A stretch of DNA of 64,000 nt from Pardosa pseudoannulata. Taxonomy: Eukaryota > Arthropoda > Arachnida > Araneae > Lycosidae. Shown one piece after another: positions 23,201 to 34,851 of this stretch (positions are counted from its first letter, which is position 1; each line of letters begins with the position of its first letter). The stretch spans positions 62,685,875 through 62,749,874 of the forward strand of contig CM063500.1 of the NCBI GenBank assembly GCA_032207245.1, given 5' to 3'. A program made the translations under genes and the position numbers. The notes below the pieces were generated by a model. The model made no database searches and was not told where the DNA came from. It saw nothing but the letters and a program-made list of their open reading frames with translations.

Positions 23201-25251
23201 CACTAATTATATATTTTCTATTTTACTTTTCCTGTTTTTTAAGTACCCTTTATCTCAGTTTGATGGGTATAAATTAAAAAATTCTGGTATACTTGAGTAA
23301 TTATTTTGATTTTTAACAAAGAAAAATATGCATTATTTTCTACTCTTGTCCTATGACACATAAAAAAACTGATATGCAGTTATATGAATGAAAATGCACG
23401 TAAAATATATATGTGGTACAGTGATATTATAGGAGTAATAGAACTTTAATAATAGGGTCACACTGAGATAAAAAAATTTAAAATTATAAATTATTTTATT
23501 TCAAAATTAACCGTTAACAATATTGGCGGTTAGTGTTAAGAGACAATATCTCGGGCTGGATTCTTATACAAGGAAAATATGCATTATGTTCTATTCTTGG
23601 CCCATGACAAATCAGAAAACTGATATGCAATTATATGAATGAAAATGCACTTAAAATATATATGTGGAATAATTATCATTATAGGCGAACAATAAAACTT
23701 TAATAATAGGGTGACATTGAGATAAAAACTTTTAAAATATAAATTATTATTTTTGAAAATTAACCGTTAACACTATTGGCGGTTAGTGTTAAGAGAAAAT
23801 GTCTCGGGCTAGGAAAATATGCATTACAAGGAAAATATGCATTATGTTCTATTCTTGGCCCATGACAAATAAAAAAAACTGGTATTCAATTATATGAATG
23901 AAAATGCACGTAATGTATATATATGGTATAATGATCATTATAGGAGAATAATAGAACATTAATAATATGGTCACATTGAGGTAAAAAAAAATTTTAAATT
24001 ATAACTTATTACTTTAGAAAATTAACCGTTAACAATAGTGGCGGTTATTGTTAAGAGTTTCCCGTAAATGTTTCAGATTCGATTTTTATACAAAACAAAT
24101 TTTTGCAGCAATGTTCAGAGACTGATGAATCTTTACAGATGGAAGTAAAATGGAAACAGGGTCAGGCTATTGTTATGTAATAATAAAAAAAGAAATAACA
24201 TAGTATATACTTGTAAAACAAAATTGCATTGTCCTAATACTGTATTTCAGGTTGAGGGGTCTGCAATACTTGATTTCCTCAGAAAGATAAAACAATTGAG
24301 TGAAGACAATACATAAGTATATACTGACAATCTTTCCGTAATAAGAGCCTACAACAATTAGTACCCAAAATCAAAATTAATTACAGAGATACAAAAAGAA
24401 TGCAAAAACATGAATAACCGAGAAATTAATATAATTTGGATCAAAGCACTTACGGAGAATACTGGTAACGAATATGCAGATATTTTAGCAAAGAACGCCA
24501 CTAAATCGATAAATTATAAACCTATACAGAGGCTGTGAGGAATACGTAAAAAATATATGAAAGAAAACTGAAGATTAGCTAGAATTTTGGAATAAAAGGG
24601 AAAAATGAGAGCAACCTATACTATAATATCAAAAGTTGAAGAAAAGTTACAGTTCGAAAATAATATTTTAAACTATTTTATAACCGGTCATGGAAGTTTC
24701 TCTAACTACTTGCATAAAATTAGAAAACTAGAATCACCAAATTGTAAATACGGACTGGTAAGTAACCCTCAGTGGATTGGATGTAATCTTGTTCCTATGT
24801 TTATTAAAAAATACGAAAACGAAACACAGATCGATTACTTTAAAAGAATAAATAATCGCAATTATATTAATAAGTTAAATTTATAATATATTAAATTCAA
24901 ACTACTCTTTTATACAAATTAAATTTTGAAATAAATTAAAATATTTATAAAATGGTGATAATAATAAAAAAAAGTTTTTAAATTTTAAGCTAATAATTCG
25001 GTGTATAATTTTAAAATCCATATTGTCGAAGGATTTTCCCATCGCTAGGGCTATCACATCCATAAACCCTTGAGTTGGATGTGGGTGTGGGTCATCTAAG
25101 TCAAGAGACTGTTAAAAGGTGTTTCCACACTTAGAAATAAAACTTCATCGAACTTTATCAAATATCAAAGAACACGGTGAAAATCACATTAGAGGAAACA
25201 GAAGCACAAAAGTTTAAAAGACAAAAAAGAATTACAAACCTTGCAGATCAT
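20255..25251 (-). CDS. Cuticle gene 2: RR chitin-binding, Gly/Tyr-rich cuticular protein, 184 aa
   Basis: Coding exons are 25240-25251 (MICK), 21760-21810 (VFLFAAILGVTMAFVPV) and 20255-20746. Borders are AAG|GTTTGT, GTG|GTAAGT, and acceptors CTTTCAG and TTTATAG. The mature part differs from cuticle gene 1 by a single residue (MHEQ instead of MHEP), although many codons differ at third positions. The signal peptide core differs at three residues. The tail again has four [10 protein letters not shown] units. Intron 1, 3.4 kb, is the longest of the family because it holds the 154-bp and 255-bp arrays and a non-LTR relic; intron 2 holds a SINE. AATAAA lies at 20211-20216. The 3' flank (20090-20210) resembles that of gene 4. 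Two broken gene ends follow immediately downstream. Confidence 0.92.
21310..21485 (+). mobile_element. tRNA-derived SINE in intron 2 of cuticle gene 2
   Basis: The head has an A box (TGGCCTAATGGTGGAGCG) and a B box (GGTTTCGAATCCCGC). The body has TTCGTAGTCGTTTGAAA, GGCTTTAGG, GGTCCCATTAGCCT and GTAGCGCTCCAAACC, the same family as 46231-46404 but more diverged. Confidence 0.8.
21995..23347. repeat. Tandem repeat, nine copies of about 154 bp, in intron 1 of cuticle gene 2
   Basis: TTTGATGG recurs with the TGATGG core at 22028, 22181, 22334, 22488, 22645, 22800, 22954, 23108 and 23261 (spacing 153-157 bp). Units contain TTGAGTAATTATTTT, AACAAAGAAAAATATGC and CTGATTTATATATTTTCTA. The first and last units are identical over about 108 bp and share AAGTACCCTTTATCTCAG, which interior units lack. 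Confidence 0.9.
23348..24060. repeat. Tandem repeat, three copies of about 255 bp
   Basis: The anchor ATTAACCGTTAAC recurs at 23506, 23759 and 24021. Units share CTATGACA or CATGACAAAT, ATATGAATGAAAATGCAC, GGCGGTTAGTGTTAAGAG and, between copies, GGAAAATATGCATTATG. That last string also closes the 154-bp unit next door, so the two arrays share sequence at their joint. TAACCG and CGGTTA in each unit could form a short stem. Confidence 0.8.
24100..24890 (+). mobile_element. Decayed non-LTR retrotransposon, RNase H domain and C-terminus
   Basis: Forward translation across frameshifts gives FTDGSKMETGSGY (first catalytic Asp), VFQVEGSAI (the Glu region), VYTDNLSVIRAYNN (second Asp) and WIKALTENTGNEYADILAKNA (last Asp region). 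That is the order found in RNase H domains of arthropod non-LTR elements. A following open frame (24605-24886) contains FITGHGSFSNYLHKIRK and ends NRNYINKLNL, matching the TGHG....YLH segment after RNase H. Three stops and a frameshift inactivate it. It lies inside intron 1 of cuticle gene 2, opposite to the gene. Confidence 0.75.
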
Positions 25252-25308
25252 TTTGTATGTAGAACTACGCAAATGCTCAATTCATGCCTTCTAGTCAGAA
25301 TGTTCGCA

Positions 25309-25400
25309 TTTATATACTTCTGTTTTAGGGTGGTATTTTTTAATAATTGGGATTAAAAGGTTACGAATGAATGGTTTTGCATAGTTGTTCTTTCGACACT
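25309..25400 (-). promoter_or_regulatory. Cuticle gene 2 promoter: TATA box and conserved upstream block
   Basis: TATATAAA (25309-25316 on the minus strand) lies about 60 bp before the start codon. The block 25329-25400 holds GTGTCGAAAG, then TCGTAACC, TTTTAATCCC and ATTATTAAAAAATACCAC. The 5' leader has ACATTCTGACT and GCATTTGCGTAGTTCTAC, as in genes 1 and 3. Confidence 0.7.
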
Positions 25401-26104
25401 AGAAACAAATATATGAGGCTAAGGATAAGAAGAATTTCAGAAAGGAATGTTATGTATGAAATTCAGAATAAGGATTTCTATTTTTATCTGGGCATTTCAA
25501 GACATATTTGGGATAACTGAAAAACAATTTTATTAAAATCATATTTTGATATGTACTTTAGAAAAAATTGACGAGAATCTTTTGAAGAAACTTGCTTATT
25601 TCTTTACATAATACAATTTAGTGATACAATCAATACATTAAAAAAAACTTTTGTGTTGCTATTTTATTGTATGGTCTAGGATGTCCGACTGTTATTTAGG
25701 AATATTGAGTTTAACTGTTAGAAGTGAAGGTAAAGAACTATCTGTTCTATTCTCTAAAAAATAGCTTTGGGAGAGCAAATTGGTATTCAAAAATGAAACG
25801 TTCAATTTCAGCAACAACAACCATTTTATTTTCTTTCCCATCTCTCTCCGCGTTGCCACCGGCGGGAAAACAAAAACAGCCGAACTCATGACACTGTCTC
25901 TGCATATATGATAAATTAATTATATGGCCTTGAAATGCTGTTCTGAAGAGAATTTAAACAATTCTATGAGTCCCAATGTATAGTACAAGGGAGATAATAA
26001 AGTGAATCCATGTTAGAATTGTATTAAGAAATATTTATAAAACTTTTAATCATAATGTGTGTGCTATCAATCCAAGAATTTACAACGAAGTCTTTGATTC
26101 CGCA

Positions 26105-26225
26105 AAGATTTTACTTTGGTGTGGTGTGAAATGTTAGGGTCAACTTTTTGCTATATGAGGGTTGATGCAACCAATAACTGTTGCTTAAAGCGGATTTCAA
26201 ATGGCTACGAACATCCATGCAAACA
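26105..26225 (-). mobile_element. SINE 3' part
   Basis: On the minus strand it reads GTTCGTAGCCATTTGAAATC, GCTTTAAGC, TGCATCAACCCTC and CAAAAAGTTGACC, as in the local SINE family. The tRNA head is not visible. Confidence 0.6.
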
Positions 26226-27854
26226 ACAGCCGAAACTCAGCAAAAAGTTTTAGAATTAAAAAAGATTATCACTATTGTAAAAATGATATTATACATCATG
26301 ACCAAATTCCCCCGCGTGACAAAATATCAAGCAGCAGAAAAATTACTATTAATAGCTTATTATTATTAGTGATAGTTTAAATGATGAAAGTTCAGGGTTG
26401 CTCAGTGCACTTTTATGGGATGCAGAGTTTAAGGAATGGCAAAGGACTGAATAAGTATCCCTCTATTGGACAAAATGTGAAGTATAAGTAGTTAGGTATC
26501 CATCAAGTGGAAGTTTGTATTATACCATAAGAATATGCATCTTTCTTCAGTGCTTCCGTAATAAAACAGTATCCCCATCTTTGAAGAATAAGAGAAGCAT
26601 CACGACATATACGAAAGAGTATAGAAATTTGAAGTCTTATTTTGATATTTATCAGACGTGAAAATTAATTGATAATTTTCCTGTTTAACAGATTTCTATG
26701 AGGTCTTTACTATAATGACTTGAATGATAGACAAATAAATAACAATAAATGTGTGTAAGGAATTATAAATAAGGAATAAAATAAATCTATGTAAGGAATT
26801 AAATCTATATAAGGAAATTATTTTAATGGGTAAATTATGTTTGAGAATACAATTTTAAGAGTATTGTAGCTCACCAATAAAAACCATATTTGCCAAGACG
26901 ATGAAGTTATATATAACCAAAGCATACATTGGAAATTTGTCACGTGTAAGAATATAATTTCAATTTATCAATAATATGTAAAAAGATTTTTCAACCTTCC
27001 ACAAATTTGCCTTACTAACCTCTCTACAAATCTCAGTCATAAGATGGAAAATTTCAAAGATCCTCCCTCTTTGCAAGATATAAAGTTAAGTAGAAATTTT
27101 GTACCACCATTTGAATATTCAAGCTTTTATAACAGGTGTTTCCTTATTTCTGCTATTTGGAAGAATATTTAATGAAAAGCAAGGAGTTTGGAAAATCAAT
27201 AGCGACCAGTTTTTTTGCCTTATTTTTAGGGTAAAGACATGTCATTCTTCTGTTAAGAGTCAAATATATTTTACAATTTCTATTCATGCTCTTTTTAATA
27301 TATAATCTTACTAAATGATAAAGTAGTTACCAAAATAATGGACGAGAGATGTTCAATGAAACAATTAAAATATTTTGAACGACACAAAAAAGACAGCTAT
27401 TATTTCCCAGACAAACGACAGCTGTTAGTTCCCAGAAATACTACAGTGTCCAGTGATCAACTAAGCATCATGAGCTTTCTATTTATAATACTAGCATCCA
27501 CGCAGATAATTCTGACTCTAGAGCAGTGGTTTTGATCTTGAGAAGTACACACAGTTGCCAAGGAGGAAAGCTGGGGGGGGGAAATGCTTCATAAAAATCA
27601 TTCTTTTACCATAATCCTACAAAAATTAAAACTATATATACTAACGTGATAATAAAAAATTCAATTAATTAATGTTTATTTTTTATTTTCCATAGATACA
27701 ATTTTTATCTTTACATATAACATTCTTCTGTCCATGGGTTTCTAATAGAAATTGGTTTAGATTCACAATTTGATCCGACAGAAAATGTTGTTTTTAATTA
27801 AAAATCCAGTATTGCGCTCTTATTGAGATTATTGTAATGCCACTTGAAATCCTT
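26226..27854. other. Spacer between cuticle genes 2 and 3, upstream part
   Basis: No supported gene. Frames of 62-68 codons have no family resemblance. A CAGTGGTT string at 27519 and a run of nine G at 27571 are the only unusual marks. Confidence 0.4.
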
Positions 27855-27940
27855 CACTGTCAACGTATCTGTGGCGCAGTAGTCAGCGCAACTGTTTGTA
27901 CTACAAACAGTCCCAGAATTGAATCTCCGTACAGGCCATG
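27855..27940 (+). mobile_element. Possible second-type tRNA-derived SINE head
   Basis: GTGGCGCAGTAGTCAGCGC resembles a tRNA A-box region, and AGAATTGAATCTCCG lies about 45 bp later where a B box would sit. There is no continuous tRNA fold by eye, so I read it as a relic of a tRNA-derived SINE of another type. Confidence 0.45.
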
Positions 27941-28118
27941 TGGGGAATTTTAATTTAATATAATTACGTTTGTGATGATTGTACACATGCTGGCTACAAA
28001 TGTGTTTTCGGTTATTTTTTTTATTTGCATCAAACAGGTCCAATTTTTTTTTTTATTATTTTTTAGGTTAACAGCGTTACAAACATGGACAGTTGTCGGG
28101 TATATGATAATATATCAC

Positions 28119-28386
28119 ATAGTATATGTTATAAAATTATATATTTTGTATTTTATTATAATTTGTATATATATTGTATTTTATAATATTATTATAGTAT
28201 ATATATATATATATGTATATGTTTATTTTTATGGTATGTATTGTTGTTGGTGTTTATGTGGTATATATATATTGTTAGATATATGTTTTATATGTATTAT
28301 TTTATTTTGTTTGTTATTTTGTGTTATGTGTGTGTTATTTATTGTTTTATATGTATTTATTTTGTATATATGTATGTATTTATAAT

Positions 28387-28417
<31 letters not shown>

Positions 28418-28444
28418 ATATATATTATATATATTATATATAGG

Positions 28445-28482
<38 letters not shown>

Positions 28483-28497
28483 TATATTTATATTATG

Positions 28498-28535
<38 letters not shown>

Positions 28536-28591
28536 GTATATATATGTGTATATATATATATATATATTTATATATGTATATATATATATAT

Positions 28592-28637
<46 letters not shown>

Positions 28638-29590
28638 TATTATATAATATATATATATTTATATATATATATATTAGTAATATATATTATATTGTGTTTG
28701 TGTGTATGTGTGTGTGGAGTTATTATTTTATTATGTGTTAGTGTGTTTAATATATTTTGTTGTTATGTGAGTGTGTTTTTTTTTTGTATATATATATATT
28801 TGTTGTGTTATTATTTTTTTATTATGTTTATTTTTTTTTGTTATGTAGTGTTTTTTTCATTTATATTTATTATATTTATTTTATTTGTATATATATTATT
28901 ATGTATATTTTATTTATTGTATTATTGTGTTATATTAATTATATTTATATATGTTTGTATATTAGTTTATATATATATGTGTTTTTGTTTATGTGTTATT
29001 ATTTGTATTGATTTGTGTTGTTTATATGTGTGTTTTGTATTTGTTGTGTGTATATATTTATATATATATATGTGTCTATGTGTTTTTGTGTATATGTGTG
29101 TGTGTGTTTTTATTGTATGTATTATTTGTGTGTGTGTGTGTTTTTATTTTATATATGTGTGTAATTTTATAATTATGTGTAGTGTGTATGTGTTATTGTG
29201 TGTTGTGTGTTTTTGTTGTGTGTATTGTGTTTGTATGTATTTATATTTTTATTTTATATTTTAAGATAGGATATATACATTATATTAATTATATATTAGA
29301 TAATTATAATAGTATAATATTTATATTTATATATCATATATATATATATAATATATATATACATATATATTTATATATATAAGGTATATATGTTTATGGA
29401 TATAAGAATTATATTTATGTATTATAAAGAATATTATATATTATTTATATTATATATAAATTTATATATATATATATAGATAAATATATATATATATAAG
29501 AAATATATATTATATGTATTATATATATATAATATATATAGATATTTTTATATATCATATATTATATATATATAATTATAGATATGCTAT
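28119..29590. repeat. Low-complexity T/G- and TA-rich tract
   Basis: Long (TA)n runs at 28195-28690 and 29320-29580 flank TG-rich sequence. From 28119 to 29277 the plus strand contains only two C (28858 and 29076). The long frames here are low-complexity I/Y/C/V strings and are not genes. Confidence 0.9.
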
Positions 29591-30349
29591 AACTCTGTTA
29601 AACTAATTCTTTGTATTCAAAGACCCATGGTAGCATAAGTATTTACATAAAATTTTTTCCTTATTTTTGAATAAACAGTATTTATAATTATTTAAAAACC
29701 TTTTACAATTTTTGAATTTACAGCGTTAAAAACATACAACGTCTGTGGTCGTCTAGCTTCTTTATAAAAATTATTAATTTTTGAAGATATTCAAAAATTA
29801 CGCATTTACAAACATTTTCGGTTATTCGCAAATCAAACTCTAGTTATGAAACTTTACCGTTACACATTAGAGACTTATCCAATAGTATTTTACAAAAAAT
29901 TAATATTCAAAACTTTATAATCTATATATGTATTTAATACAAAAGAAATTTGCATCTCGTGTGTTTTCTAATTAAAGTTATCTAATTATCGTTTGTGAGA
30001 ATACGCATGTGACTTCATGTATTTTTGAAATAGTTTTTTTCCTTACCTTTCCATTAAAACTGTCCAATTTATATCTTTTTTATAAATGTTTATATGCTAT
30101 TTAATACAAAAGTAAATGCATGCTTGTGTGTTTTATAACAAAAATGCTTTTATTCTGTTAATTGTGTTAAAGTAAGTATTAACTGCTATTAATAAATAGC
30201 ATAAGGTGTAGAAGCATAAAGGTTAAAAACTCTCTCATTAAAATATTTTTTGAGGGAGAGATACTTCTTCATCCTATAAATGAAGTAAAAGCTGAGAATC
30301 AGAAATTACAATCATATGTGATGTTAATGAGTGAAGAATGTGAAGCCTT

Positions 30350-30830
30350 CAATGTTCTTGAGTGAAGAGGTAGAGTGAAGAAAGATCACAGACATAACAG
30401 AATTGGAAATCATTTTAATTTTTGGAGTAAATACGGGCTATATACAAAAGGATTCTAATATCCCAAAACAGTTTCGAAATGTAAAGAACTATTGCTTGGA
30501 TAACAAGTCCACTATGATCACATTCGTAAAAATAGAATTAAATATTCTCACACGATTGAGGCATTTTCAGGGTGCAACATGTACCCAATACATTCCCCGT
30601 TCGGTGTCTGAGACCCTGCCGTTTCTTATATGAGCGAACTTGCGAGTCCGTAACTGCTAAAAAGCTAGTCCGGTCATATGCACGGGCATACTCCCTAACA
30701 GTTCGTAAGGCATTTCCATTACATCGGCCATACATCAGGTACATGTAGCAGTCGTGACGAACGGAATACATGCCACCATACGCAGACTACAGGTAGCTGA
30801 AAGATGTAGCCTTTTAAATACCGGTGAAAC
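30350..30830 (-). repeat. LTR-like dispersed repeat, copy 1
   Basis: 30350-30655 matches 31350-31635 in order: TTCTTGAGT.AAGAGGT, GTGAAGAAAGATCACAG, CAGAATTGGAAATCA, GGAGTAAATA and CCGTTCGGTG..GAGACCCTGCC. On the minus strand a TATTTAAAAGG box at about 30810-30820 could be an LTR promoter. Ends and target duplication were not found. Confidence 0.45.
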
Positions 30831-31349
30831 GGCGGCTGAACGTCATTCCATGGAGCGCGCGCATGCATGAAGCGATATGAGCTGCGAACGTTTTAAGCAT
30901 TATCATTTGATATGCAAAAACTGTTGTTGATAAGTCCAATAAAGTGTTTTTTCCTGTACCGGCAGTGACGTCATACTTTGTTTTTTCGTATTTTTTCTCG
31001 TAAACTATGATCGTACTGGAACACTTCTTTGCAGTTTTTTATGTACTCTTAACGAGGAATCTAGCTGTATAAGCTAGAGTATATAGAGTTGGACACCCTG
31101 CATATAAAGTAATATAAAAGATTAATAAATGAAGAAGACGGGAGAAAAAATAGCAGTGGAGAAAAAGTAAACAGTTCGAAGCATTCCTGGAGACGAGCGT
31201 TGAACGCGTGTAATTTTTTACAGTCCGGATGTAATCGAATTACAGAGCACGTACTGGAGAATTGTCATATGACTGAAAGGATAGTGGAGGAGTTGATACC
31301 CAAAATACTATTTATCCCCAGTATTATCAATTAACGATGGTGTGACGAC

Positions 31350-32060
31350 TTCAGTGTTCTTGAGTAAAGAGGTCGCGTGAAGAAAGATCACAGTCGTAAC
31401 AGAATTGGAAATCAGTTTATTTTTTCTGGAGTAAATATTTGATACATAAAACGCGATTCTAATTATCTCAAAACAATAGAAATGTAGAGAATTGTTGCTT
31501 GCTTAAAATAACCACGACGATCACAGTCGAAAAAAAAATATTAAATAAGCTCACAAATGGGGAGGCCATCTATCTCCCGTTCGGTGTAGAGACCCTGCCC
31601 TTCTTTATATGAGCAGACTTTTTCCGAGTCTCCGAACGTAATCACTAAAAAGCTTGGTCAACAGTACGGAAGTCCCCACGAGATCAAAGCACTTACGTAA
31701 AAAATGCCGAAAAGCCCCAAAATTCTAGGCTTTTTATACCTGGGGGTCAGTTACGGCCCCGTCAACCGTTTTCTTATCAGTTACGATTCCAGTTACCTGA
31801 GAACTCCACCTAAAGTTACAGCCAGTTAATTAGTCGAATTCTCATTCACTAACTGTCCCGTTCCAGAATTCTTGAAGCAATGTTCCGGAATCATTACCAC
31901 TACCGATCAGAGAGTGACCCCCTATTCAATTGAACTGTCAACATCCCAGACACTGCGTCGCCGAGCTATTGTAGTCTGTCACGCAGGTGGTGTCGAGGCG
32001 GACCAATAGCACAAACACAAAACGTAGACAATAACATTTGTCTTTGAACTTATTTTAATA
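31350..32060 (-). repeat. LTR-like dispersed repeat, copy 2
   Basis: Second copy of the 30350 repeat, with a longer, GC-richer upstream part. A GGTATAAAAAG box lies at about 31730-31740 on the minus strand, and AATAAA at about 31413. Promoter followed by polyadenylation signal fits a solo LTR, but no protein-coding interior lies between the two copies. Confidence 0.4.
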
Positions 32061-34812
32061 ATCATAATGCCAGCAGCAACGTGCGGCCATCACTCTCAAA
32101 ATTCTCACTTAAACTAAAGTACAAAAAGTGTTGCCACAAAAATGCAACTAAATTATACTACAAAACAAAACAGTACACTGAGCATAAAACATAGCAGTGC
32201 AAAATGTAAAACATTGAGTTGGAGGATAAACAAGAAAACAAAATACAAAACATTAATAAATGATTCAAACAGGTGGGACCCAGCTCAGCTGATTTCATTC
32301 GTTAGTGTTCTGAACAAAGAGGGTCTTTACAAGACCAATAGCTCACTCAATGTCGTAAGCTGGAGATTGATTCGGCTGTTTTTAGTTTTCCACGATTGGC
32401 AACGTAAAAAGAAATTGAGTTAAAAAAAATGGAGCGAGTCTTGTTGCCTACGAAATCGAATACATTTCTTGAAGAATAAAAGCTGCTTCCTTTAGAATCA
32501 AATTTGACCCCACCTTCGGGTTTAAGACTCCTAAATGCCTATGTGAGTGTACGTCAGTATGTGAATAAACTCTACAAAAAGCTCTGCCAAAGACCATTCA
32601 GGTTGAGTAAAGAACTGGGTTCCCCCGCCAACTTGGCGATAATGGTTTAAGTATGGTCGACTAACATTTTCTCTTGTTCTCACCGTGTCCAAACGATCTG
32701 TATCTATATTGTAATTTATATGATATTTTCATCCAACTCTCCTTGTGTAACTCTTTTCTTTTATATTAAAAGTGCGTAACGCTAAAACAAATTAGATATA
32801 ACAAACCTTTAATGGTTCACTATGGCTGATTTTTAATAATTTGGAGCTGTTGCTTTTGTAAACTGTTAAGGGATTAATTGCCAATAAATATAAAAGTCCG
32901 GTTTTCAAGTCGTTTTCGTTAATTAAATAAGACTATAAAATTCTATTACGATGACGTACTGTGGATTAATTAAAGTCGCCAGAAAAAGCAAGAAATACAA
33001 GGTTTGGATGGATTTATGTTTTAGTAAATATCGCCAATATTTTCGCCAAATTTGCCAAGAGGAACCCAAAAACCTTAAGTAGTCACGATAATTCATTTAG
33101 AGAATAGAACGCACAAGGCTTGTTTGAAATTCAAATATTTTTGTTCAGTTTATGGCAGTGTGATTGTTTTAATAAATGCTTCTTTATGAATGCTTCTCTG
33201 GTGTGTATTTCTTTAATCCAAAATTGTTCTAAATAGGTTATAGGTTATAGGCGATTCTAATGGCTTTCCCATTTTAATCATAATCCATTTCATATTTTCC
33301 ATTATAAGTATAAAATATTTTGAAAGATTTCTTGAACTAGCAATCTCAAATTATTAATAAAAGAATAATTTTTATACACATACAGCTAGGGCAATTCAGA
33401 GTATTTTATATCAATTACCTGTATTGTATGACATATCTAAAGTGTTATATTTATCTGTCTTATTAGGATTAATTAGTCTAAATGCTTTAATAATCTTTTG
33501 TTTCCTGAACTATATATTGGAATTAATTATTCTGCCTGATATTTCGGCATGATTAACTGAAAAAAGTCGTATAAGTTTTTAAATTTTTAAGTCTGATTAG
33601 ATAATAAATCCATGATTTAAAAATTCTTACCACATTATGTAAAAATATAGCCTTTATTTGATTTGTAGTTAGTGGTAGTTAGTAATCATTAATCATTTAG
33701 GTGTTATTATACAATTATTGCTCACTTAGACATCTATAATGATGATATTTGTTGTAAAATTCTTTTATAGCTATAAATGACATTAAATAGTATAAAGTTA
33801 AGGGTAATATAAAAATTTGCAGATGTTATTGAAAGTTGTGTTATTGCTGCTTTTAAAAGATTTAGCCATTTACTGTTTTCGGAACTAGAAATAGAATTCC
33901 AGTGCATAGGTTATAATAACCTCTAGAAATAGGTTTTAAGCAATATTTTTCATATAATTCGCTTTGGCTAAAAATTACCATAATCACTAAAATTCGGACT
34001 TTAAAGTAGGAATTATCTCGTTAATATCAAATTTAAACAACTGAGAAATATTCACTGTTCGTTTTAGAATTAATAACTGAAAATGTTCCGGTGCAATTTA
34101 AATTCTGAAAATGAATTTTTGCATTATAGTTTATTGTAAAGATGCGATTTAAAATGAACTCGTATAATTAAATCTTACATTTGAATTCTCACTGAAAGAA
34201 GTAATTTAAACACTAAAAATGTACAAAAGTGTATGTTATTTGTAAAACATGTGTAAAGATTCAATTTTTTTAAAGTCTCCTTTGATAGATTTAAAATATT
34301 TTATTGCATGGTATAAAGAGTCCCAAGTTTTAAAACTTTTTTAGTTTTTAAATATAATGGTTATATAAGAAATTACGAATACATTACATGAAATAATTTT
34401 AATTTTCCTCATTCACACAGAGCAAACTTATCTACTTCTTCATTATTAATTAAAATTTATTAAACATGTTCATATCTTTTATAGAAGCGCCTATGGATGA
34501 ACACTTATCTCCTTGTTTCAACGATATAACTGTAATAATGATATGTTTAACTGAGCGGAAACAGTCACGCTGGTTGACTAGAGAATGTTCATAACATGTT
34601 ATTTTTCTATTCTAACATCCCTTTACTAAATTAGAAGTTACCATTAACTTATCTAGCAAACATTTTTATAAAATTGCTATTCAACTACTAATCTCATATT
34701 CATGAAAATTGGATGTACTCTAACATTATTTTAGTGTTTAAATACATTGAAAAGAACAAACAAATCATGTATAAATCAAAAGGCAAAAAGAGAATAATTT
34801 TTAAATACAGTA
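32061..34812. other. Spacer 3' of cuticle gene 3
   Basis: No supported gene. A 93-codon plus-strand frame (32142-32423) has no recognisable domain. 34680-34812 is the 3' flank shared with pseudogene B. Confidence 0.45.
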
Positions 34813-34851
34813 TTTATTTTTCACACATTTCTACACAGAAATATTTCTTGC

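Noticed and set aside
28593..29264. Frame of 223 codons
   Set aside because: Composed of I, Y, V, C and F from (TA)n and (TG)n sequence lacking C; no domain or start context.
32142..32423. 93-codon plus-strand frame
   Set aside because: No recognisable domain, signal, splice context or paralogue; length compatible with chance.
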